Below, in pieces: positions 52,205 through 61,600 of a stretch of 64,000 nt of DNA; within the stretch, counting starts at the first letter, position 1; every line of letters starts with the position of its first letter. The stretch covers positions 1,736,001 through 1,800,000 of the forward strand of contig OX637339.1 in assembly GCA_951799405.1 (NCBI GenBank), written 5' to 3'. The notes below the pieces were generated by a model, which did no database searches, was not told the DNA's origin, and saw only the letters and a program-made list of their open reading frames with translations. The stretch comes from Agapetus fuscipes. Its lineage: Eukaryota > Arthropoda > Insecta > Trichoptera > Glossosomatidae. The position numbers and the translations under genes are program-made.

Positions 52205-52585
52205 ATTGAAATTATAACGGACCGCTCTATAGCTCATTTGATAGAGTGCTTGCATTCCATGCCGAGAGCTCGGATTCTAATTCCACCGAGGGTGTCAGAA
52301 ATGATTTTCCGTTTCGGTGTTTATTTCAAAACCCAAAATAAAATACCGGCAAGGTTTACTCAGCCTTCACAAGAAATGAGTACCAGCCTCCTCGGGAGCT
52401 GGGAAACCCCCACTTTAACCAATGCAATCTATAAGGCGTTGCTTACACCATCTACTGAAGTGGACGGTGTAAGGTCGGCCCCCTTACCTGTTAATAAAAT
52501 AAATAGGTTCCACTCGCCACATGCGAAACCCTTCGAGGATAGGGCGGCAAGAAGTTGCACTATACGTGTAGCTTAGTTGCGTTTA
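52205..52585 (+). mobile_element. SINE-B copy, longest in the window
   Basis: CTCTATAGCTCATTTGATAG, AGAGCTCGGATTCTAATTCC, GCAAGGTTTACTCAGCCTTC, GTGTAAGGTCGGCCCCC, CAAGAAGTTGCACTATACG, GTAGCTTAGTTGCG. Carries an extra 35-base stretch near 52418-52455 compared with the other copies. Confidence 0.8.
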
Positions 52586-52692
52586 TACAAGGCTTTATTT
52601 ACTTGCTCTGAGTCTTACTTTACCTCAATGGAGTTCAAATCCCATCTAGAATATGCTAATAGTTTCGCAGCTCTATCTTCCTATCCAAAATG

Positions 52693-55600
52693 CTAAGTTT
52701 TGTTAGGTGGATCATTGATTGAAGATGTCAGCAGTCCGCGGTCCATGCCCTCCCACTGGTTGGGACTCTGCATGAAGTATTTGTTCATGGCGGCGCAGAA
52801 CCGGTTCTTGTACTGCTCGGGAGAGACGATGGTCGGAGATCCGGATCCCAGGCCCTTCTTCACTATGTGCTCCAACTTCTTGTCCCATGTGAAGGTTCTG
52901 ATGTAATCTAAAAGCCAGAAAAGTTGCCAACACATTTTTGACTCCCATTTTTACTTACACTCGAAGTACTTGTGACAAAAGCGGAACACTTGGTGTAAAA
53001 ATATTCTGGTTCATACATTTTATCATCATTCTGTTTTACACCCCTTCTCTTTTGGTATTTTTTTTATAAATACTAGATTAATTCTGAACCCGATCAGTGT
53101 TATTCTTAGACATTTTGGTTGTCTATTGAGCCCACGCTATGCCAAATTATAATTCCCGAAGAATATAGGCTCGCATACACAACTCAACGGGCTAGCAAAC
53201 CTAACCTGCAAATGTATGCAAATTTAGTCTGACACGAATCCACCTCAGAGACAATTTAAATTGGCAGACATTTGATTTTGACAACTGTCCTATTTTATTT
53301 AATATAATATCGCATTTAGTTTAATACAATATTGTTTTTTTTCTAGAACAGATTTTTAAAAACATGACGTTGAACTGACATAATTTTAGCCGTACAATAA
53401 TAATTAATTGTATGCTTATTCAGCCGTATAGGAAAAATTAAACACAACAGGAAAATATCTTGAATTAGAAGTTGTTGTAGCTTACCGATAATCCCCAGGA
53501 CCAGTTCATGGCTCTCTTCGTCCAGCCCCACCAGCAGGGAGTAGTCCATGACGTGGTGGGAGGCCAGGAAGGCCGTGTCTCTCTGCACGGCCGCCCACAG
53601 GACTCCGGCTGAATGCGACTGCAGATATAATGGACTCTCCCAGCGCACTGCAAAGACAAAACATTTTATTTGTATGTCCAATATATCTGGTTATAAATTG
53701 AGAAATTGGTATGACATGGATGGATGACCGCGAGGTACAGCGCGCGTCCTTGGCATTCTTGACCGGTCCGTAGTCCAGTGGCAACACTTCGGACTCGTAA
53801 ATGGAAGGTTGTGGATTTGGATCCCGGCAGAGCACAAAAAATATACCATTTATATTTCCAAATATGCTCTTCGCTGGGTTGAAAAAATTCATAAAACCTT
53901 AACCAAAGACCGGTCACTAAAGGTCCATCCAGCCTTACAGCAACTGGGTCTTGCTTGAGTATTGGCGCTTTGTAGCGACGACCAAGCTCGTGCACCTCTG
54001 CGGCACTACAAGTGTCATAGACCCCTAGAGTCTCTAGAATCTAGGGAGTCTCCCGCACAGGATTTCTTAAAAAAAAAAAAATGACACTGAATACAAGTTC
54101 TAGGCTTTCATAGCTGGCAGTTGACACTGGAGAGATTCTTTCTGGGATCTGTTGCCTTGGTCTATGGGAGATGGAGCTTCGTCGCTTTGAAAGCGGCAAT
54201 TCCCAAGCAAGACCAAGTTGCTGTAAGACTGGATGTACCTTTGGTGACCGGTCTTTGGTAAAGATTTTATGATTTTTTTCAACCCAGCGAAGAGCATATT
54301 TGGAAATATAAATGGTATTTTTTTGTGCTCCGCCGGGATTCGAATCCACAACCTTCCATTCACGAGTTCGAAGTGTTACCACTGGACTGTGGACCAGTCC
54401 AAGATGCCAACAACACGCGGTGTACCTGAGCCGTCACCCATCCAGGTAGCATCCGCGCCCAATGTTGCTTAACTTCACACGCACACGCACACACTCACAC
54501 AAGTAAAACACACAGACACAGAATCACTATTTATTGTATGACAGTATGAACCGGAGTATTTTAATGAAGTGAATGACTCACACTTGAGCAAGTTTTCATC
54601 GAGCAGCACCACGTCTGGAGTTCCCTGCTCGGCCAGGCGGTTGCGCTCGGCCCCCTTCAGGTCAAAGCGGTGCAGCAGCTGTGACCGGCCGTGCCACAAG
54701 TTCTCCATCACCAGGACCCCGCCCCCCGCGCCGCCCACCCCGTCCACGCGGTAAACTCCCATGATGCGGCCTGGAATAAGGAACAGCACAGATATGATGC
54801 ATTGTCTGAATATGTGGTAGAATAGGGTAATTTCACACTGTAACTGTAACTCTGTCGCCATTCCGCTAGGGGTGGTCAGAGCCTCTGCAGAGCTGCCTCC
54901 ATTTCTTCCTATCCTAACATGCCTCTTTCAATTCATTCATATCCATCACCTTTTTCATTCATTTTCTTCTTTTACGTTCACTTTGTATATCCCATTCTTT
55001 CACAATCTCCTCAATCTGATCACTGCATTCTTTTCTCGGTCGTTCCTAACCTCTTTTTCTGTTCACACCTCCTTTGAATGTATATATACTTGGTCATATC
55101 ATTCATTCTTTCCACACGCCCAAACCATCTCATCACATTCACATATTTTTTTTATTTCATAAAATGATAGACTACATTTTCAAAAATGCATCTGCGATTT
55201 AAAATATATATGTATATATAAGTATCTGGCGTAGATTTTCAAATATAGCTTTTTATAATTATTTCATTTTCGATTTCCGGTAAAACAGGACATTTTTATC
55301 TTCGGATATTATGTATTTCATAGAAGTGCATGGAAGGACCCAGGTAGCCTGGCGGATCCAATGACATCACGGCTTGGCTACCTGACCGTGCTGTGTTTTT
55401 GGGGGACTCAAATTCTAAATAAAGAGAGAGTTAATGTTTTCTTACCTAGAAGTGTGGGTGATTTGTTTTGGTAGCAGCTGGTTATGTACTGGAAGTAGTG
55501 CGGCGCCAAATCCACAAACAGCTGCAGCTCCAACTTGGACATTTCCTTCAGGATGTATCTGTCATCTGGAAATACGAGTACACAACACAAAATTACATTA

Positions 55601-58600
55601 TAACAAAGTTACACTGCTGCTAGACTCAAAGTCAAAATAGCCATGATCAATCCAACGTCAAAATAGCCATGATCAATCCAAGGTCAAAATAGCCATGATC
55701 AATCCAAGGTCAAAATAGCCATGATCAATCCAAGGTCAAAATAGCCATGATCAATCCAAGGTCAAAATAGCCATGATCAATCCAAGGTCAAAATAGCCAT
55801 GATCAATCCAAGGTCAAAATAGCCATGGTCAATCCAAGGTCAAAATAGCCATGGTCAATCCAAGGTCAAAATAGCCATGATCAATCCAAGGTCAAAATAG
55901 CCATGATCAATCCAAGGTCAAAATAGCCATGATCAATCCAAGGTCAAAATAGCCATGATCAATCCAAGGTCAAAATAGCCATGATCAATCCAAGGTCAAA
56001 ATAGCCATGATGAAAGCTGATCTTTGATAAAAGTGGCACCAAAAGTAGAAGAAGAAGGGGTCATAATCAGGGTGGGATCGATTGAAAGCTACCTACTTAT
56101 ATTTTTTTTTTATGCATAAACAAAAAATATATACTTCAATATTGTTAAAAATTAAATCCACAGGATTCATTGACATAATTGCAAAAATTCCATCCTTCTG
56201 AACAGCTGGGAACGGATGAACAAAAGCATTGATTTTTTTACATTTCATCAAAATTTATAGACTAACGTGGTAGATTGAAAGAAGATTTCAAAATTATAAA
56301 TTGCGTTTGACATACCTTTAGTTTTACAAAATGTAGATCCAGATTTTCCTCCTCTTGCTGCCCAAGGTACACAACGAGTCAGCGATCTGATATAAGCCTC
56401 TTCAATATCGCTAAACGTGGGGACGCCCGTTAAGCCTCTGCCTTGATTTAATGACCGCTTCCCCCTGTCATCCGACGCTCGCTTGGACGAAACACTCGGA
56501 GAGCAGCTAACGGCTTCTTTATCGCTGCCAGGAATGCTTGAAACAGAATCACTGTCACCATCTTTCAGTTTTCTGGCATCTGTCGGCAGCTTTGACAGGT
56601 CGTCTTTAACGAAGCCTTCAGCGTCGTTGGGATCGGCAGATTTGAACACAAAGTCGTTAGCGATGTGAGGATTGGATTGCAGAGGACATAGCAGCATTGC
56701 TCGCAGTTTGAGGAATTGTGCTGCGTGGTATACTCGACAGAATAAACCGTCCTGAAAGGAATCAAAATCATGAAATTATGAAGAATGTAAGCACTGTGGT
56801 TCAGCAGATAAGAGGTCGCAATTTAAATGACGTTTTTTGGAAATAAAACAGTGTGTTGGTTTTTTTGGTAAGTATACATATATGCAGCATGCGTAGGCGC
56901 AAACTTACATGTATCTGCCTGGGTGTGCATTAAATATACGTCATAAATCCCCTGACTTGTGAAGGAAGCAATCGAAATACACAGGCACCCCAACTTCAAC
57001 AGAGATATATATATATATTATTTTATTTAGCTATTGCTAATTACAACTTAAGCTATGTTAATAAAAAAACAACAAAAGATAAACAAACAAAAATAAAAAA
57101 AAAACCAAACAAAAATGAACAAATCAAAACTTATTAATAATTATGCTAAGGCCGGTTTGCACATATTTTTTTTTTTAATTTTACTTTAAATTCATTAATA
57201 TCCCTACTTTCTTTTATTTCTACAGGTAAATCATTATACAAATCCAATCCTCTGTGCAAAACGCCCTTATCATACTTTACACATTTGAATTTTGGCTTCC
57301 TTAAATTATCCTTTTTCCTGGTATTATATTCATGAATGTCTCTGTTCTTAATTAAAAATTTGCTCAAATACTGAGGTAACATGTTTTTTTCTACTTTGTG
57401 TATAAAAATAATAGCACTCATTCTTAAATTTTCTTCAATATATAACCAATCTAACGTATCTATCATATAATTTATTTTACAGTCTAGTTTTTTATTCAAT
57501 ATAGTTCTCATACCCCTGTTTTGTAATTTTTGTAATGTATTTATATACTGTTTATTTGCCATAAATAATATTGTTGGGCAGTATGTGTAGTGAGGCTTAA
57601 TTATGCTATTGTATACAATTATTTTATATTCCTTACTTAACAAGCTCTTCATTCTACTTAATACACCTATTTTCTTGCTTATTTTTTTAATAATATAATC
57701 AAAATGTTCTTTGAAATTAAGCTTACTATCAATTATCACTCCTAAGTACTTAATCTTATCAACTACTTCCAATTCTTTATTATTTACCTTAATAATTAAT
57801 TTACCCTTTTTGACATTATTCAGTACTATTACTTTTGATTTCTCAGTGTTTAACTTTAACTTATTTTTATTTAACCACTTTTCTGTCCTACCCATAACAC
57901 TATTTAATTCTCTTTCTACCTTCTGTATGTCCTCCCCAACACAATATATCAATGTATCATCCGCAAATAAATGTAACCGACATCCACTGTTACTAATTAC
58001 GCTTAAAATGTCATTAATATACAATATAAATAAGATTGGTCCTAGGTTGGATCCTTGCGGGACTCCCGTGTTAATTTCCCTTTGGTTAGAACATTGGCTT
58101 GAGATTTTCACTTTTTGCTTACGCATCAATAAGTAATTTTTTATCCATTGTATTACTGTTCCTTCAATTCCCATATTTTTAATTTTTTTTACTAATAAAT
58201 TTCTATCAACTGTTTCAAATGCTCTTTTGAAGTCCAAGAATGCTGCAGCTACAATTTTATTATTATTTATGTCTTCGATCCAATTATTTATTACTAGTTG
58301 GATTGCTGTTTCCGTTGAGTGTTTTTCTCTAAATCCTGATTGTTCTTCAATTAATATCCCCTGATTAGCAATAAATCTTTTCAGTTGATTACTTATTATC
58401 TCTTCTATTATTTTTTCCAGAAATGGTAACATATTAATAGGTCGATAGTCACTGGCTTCGATTGGATTTTTAATTTTGGCAATTGGGATAATTGTGGCTA
58501 TTTTTAGTATATTGGGCATTACTCCTTTAATTAATATTACATTAATGAGCTCTACAAGAGTATCTCCAATTTGTTGCCAAATATTGAGAATGTATTTCTT

Positions 58601-61600
58601 ATCTATATTATCAGTACTAGATCCTTTTTTTGTTTTACTAATTTTTTCAAATAATTTTTGTTTATCAATTTTTTCAAAATTTTCAAACTTATGATTGCAA
58701 TTTTCCGTACTCATTAAAAGCTCATTAAAATACTTTTTTAACTTTGTTACAATTCACTTGAGTTTTATTTTTAAAAAAACACAACCAGTTTCGGGAGAAG
58801 CAGTACCTCCCATCTTCAGGTGTAAATATCAACTAACATAAAATACAAAATTACCAAATTAAGCAAGGATTTAATTTGTAGTACTGGTGGGGGTAAGTGG
58901 GGGGCGGGGCTTAATTGGAAACAAAGAAAGTAATGGCGAAGTGTTAGGCGGTGTTCTACTAACGCCGTTGCCTAACGAGCAACAGTCACTCTGAGTTCGC
59001 CAACCACATCATTGAATCAAACCATTCCTTTCACACTCACACATTAAAACTCCTTCATCCCATCCCCTACAAAGGTAAAATTATGAACAATTTTGAAAAT
59101 CTAGAAATCCAAAAAAATATTAATTCTGAAAATAACCTCTTAAATAATATCCTCTTTCCTAACACTTCGCCATTACTTTCTTTGTTTCCAATTAAGCCCC
59201 GCCCCCCACTTACCCCCACCAGTACTACAAATTAAATCCTTGCTTAATTTGGTAATTTTGTATTTTATGTTAGTTGATATTTACACCTGAAGATGGGAGG
59301 TACTGCTTCTCCCGAAACTGGTTGTGTTTTTTAAAAAATAAAACTCAAGTGAATTGTAACAAAGTTAAAAAAGTATTTTAATTAATTAAAATGTGCTTTC
59401 ACAAAGTTACTGCCCAAAATCTAAATAATATATATTTAGCTCATTTAGGTTTAAGTCAGTTTCCTCATCAATTGATTTGATTATTTCCAATATACTAGAA
59501 ATATAAAAATTATTTAATTCTTCTGCTATTTCTTCTATATTTTCAATTTTTTTATCATTAACTCTTATTTCATTGATGGTGCTTGCTTTTATTTTTGGAT
59601 TAACAATTTCTTTAATAATTTTCCACATATTTTTTTGATCTTCTCCTGCTTCACTTATTCTGTTTTGGTACCATTTTATTTTATTTTTTCTTATCACATC
59701 GGTAACCATATTTCTATATCTTTTATATTCCATCCAAAATGAAGAAACATCTTCTTCGGTATGATAACTTGTAAGTACCTTGGTCATTTTAAATTTATTA
59801 TAAGCTATATTTCTCTGTAAAGCTAAATTTTTAATGTTCTGATTATACCATGGTTTTGTCTGCCATTTACTGATTATTGTCTTTCTGTTGGTATTCTCCC
59901 GTTAAACTCTTATTAGTTTTAATATTATGTCCTCCCAAATGTTGTTAATTTCACCCTCAGTTATATTATTTATATCATAATCTATATCAAAGTTATTGTC
60001 ATTAAGCCTACTTATTATTCCTTCCATGTCAATTTTAGTTATGTATTGATGCTGATGTTGTATATTCTTATAAAAAAGTTAAAGAATGGTCAAATCGGAA
60101 TAAACACATACAACAAAATAGATGCTGAAAAACTCAAAAAAGAAGTCAAAAAAGTAATTGGCTACAAGGTGTGCCATACGGTATACAAGGCTCTCAACGG
60201 CGTGGCTCCTGAATACTTGGCTGAGCTTTTGTCCCAGCAGTTCAGCACAAGTGACCTGGTGCTTAGATCTGCTGTGTCTGGTGGGGCCAGACTCAACGAA
60301 CCCATCAGATTTTGTGCGACACGCTTTGGCGACCGAGGGTTCCGCAATGGCGCACCCTTGGTGTGGAATAAACTGCCCGTGGAGGTCAGGACGGCGAGTA
60401 CTGAAGCATCATTTAAGAAAAAATTAAAGACTTACATGTTCAGTCAGTCATTTAGGGACTAAAAACTATGTGTGAGTGGGTGAACTTAAAGTTTTGTGTG
60501 AGTGAGTGAGGAATAAAGACAAACCAAACAATAAAAGGGCCCTTGAGGTGTGCTACACACGAAAACGGCGCTTTTTAAAAAAACAAATTATCCAAATATA
60601 TATATATATATAAGGAGTATGAAATCAATACTCCAAAAAAAAGAAAACCGAGAATAATAATACTCAACGTGGAAAAGGAAATTGAAAAAGAGGAAATCAT
60701 TGAATATATAAAAAAACAGAATCCATACATAAATGTCAATAGAGATATCAAATTAGTATATGTAAAAGAAAAAAAGCGAACGAATGATATCACATTGGAA
60801 ATAAATACAGAGATTTTAGAAATAATTAAGGAGAAAGGATTTATAAACATAGGCTGGAGACGGTGCAAAGTAGTAGAAGACTATCAAATAATGAGGTGCT
60901 ACAAATGCCATGGATTTAACCACAAAGCAAATGAGTGTAGGAATGAAGCAACTTGCAGAAAATGCGGAAAGGCTGAACATGAAGACAAAAGTGATTGCAA
61001 AAAGGATTACAGCTGTATAAACTGCAATATAATAAAAGAAAAATTAAAATTAGAAATAAACATAGATCATGATCCCTACGACTTCGAAAAATGCGCAGTA
61101 ATAAAAAAGTATGTAAAGGCGAGCAAATCAAAAATAGACTATATATAGCAACTAAAAAGTAAAAAATTAAATGTCAATATTTCAAAAATATTTAAACATG
61201 AAAAACAAACACTGTCCTGATCGGCATAATAAAAAGGTGTTTGGTTTTCATGTAAATTTTTGAGTTCTACAAAGTTTCTGCTGAAATATTTCATAAATTG
61301 TCAATGTATCTTTGCAACATAGATTATACATAGACATAGATGCATAAAATACGGAATTCAAATGATGGATCTTTCAAACCTAACCCTAAAATGGTAAGCA
61401 GCAGATTGTACAGACCTGCAGCTGCACCTCGACGTGCTCATTGCACTTCTGGTGTTTGGTCTTGGCTTCACTCTCCAGCTTTTCTCTGGACCCGTTGCAG
61501 GCTCCTGGCTCCTTGTCCTCCAGGTCTCCACCAGCTCTGCAAGCAATTCAAGTTATCGAGTCTTTAGCCAGAACACTTCCTGCATTATTTCTCAAACTGC

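Larger units (their letters stand above)
57010..60050 (-). mobile_element. LINE ORF2 segment, split by a palindromic element
   Basis: Very AT-rich non-LTR retrotransposon. 3' end near 57010 with a (TA)n tail. 57146-58723 and 59387-60050 are the two halves of one ORF2, separated by the insertion 58724-59386. The 5' end stops at about 60050, where plus-strand ORF1-like sequence begins. Confidence 0.85.

Noticed and set aside
55632..56012. A CRISPR-like array
   Set aside because: The repeat has no unique spacers; units are contiguous 26-bp copies in a eukaryotic intron.
57711..58136. Plus-strand 141-codon frame
   Set aside because: Antisense of the LINE reverse transcriptase.
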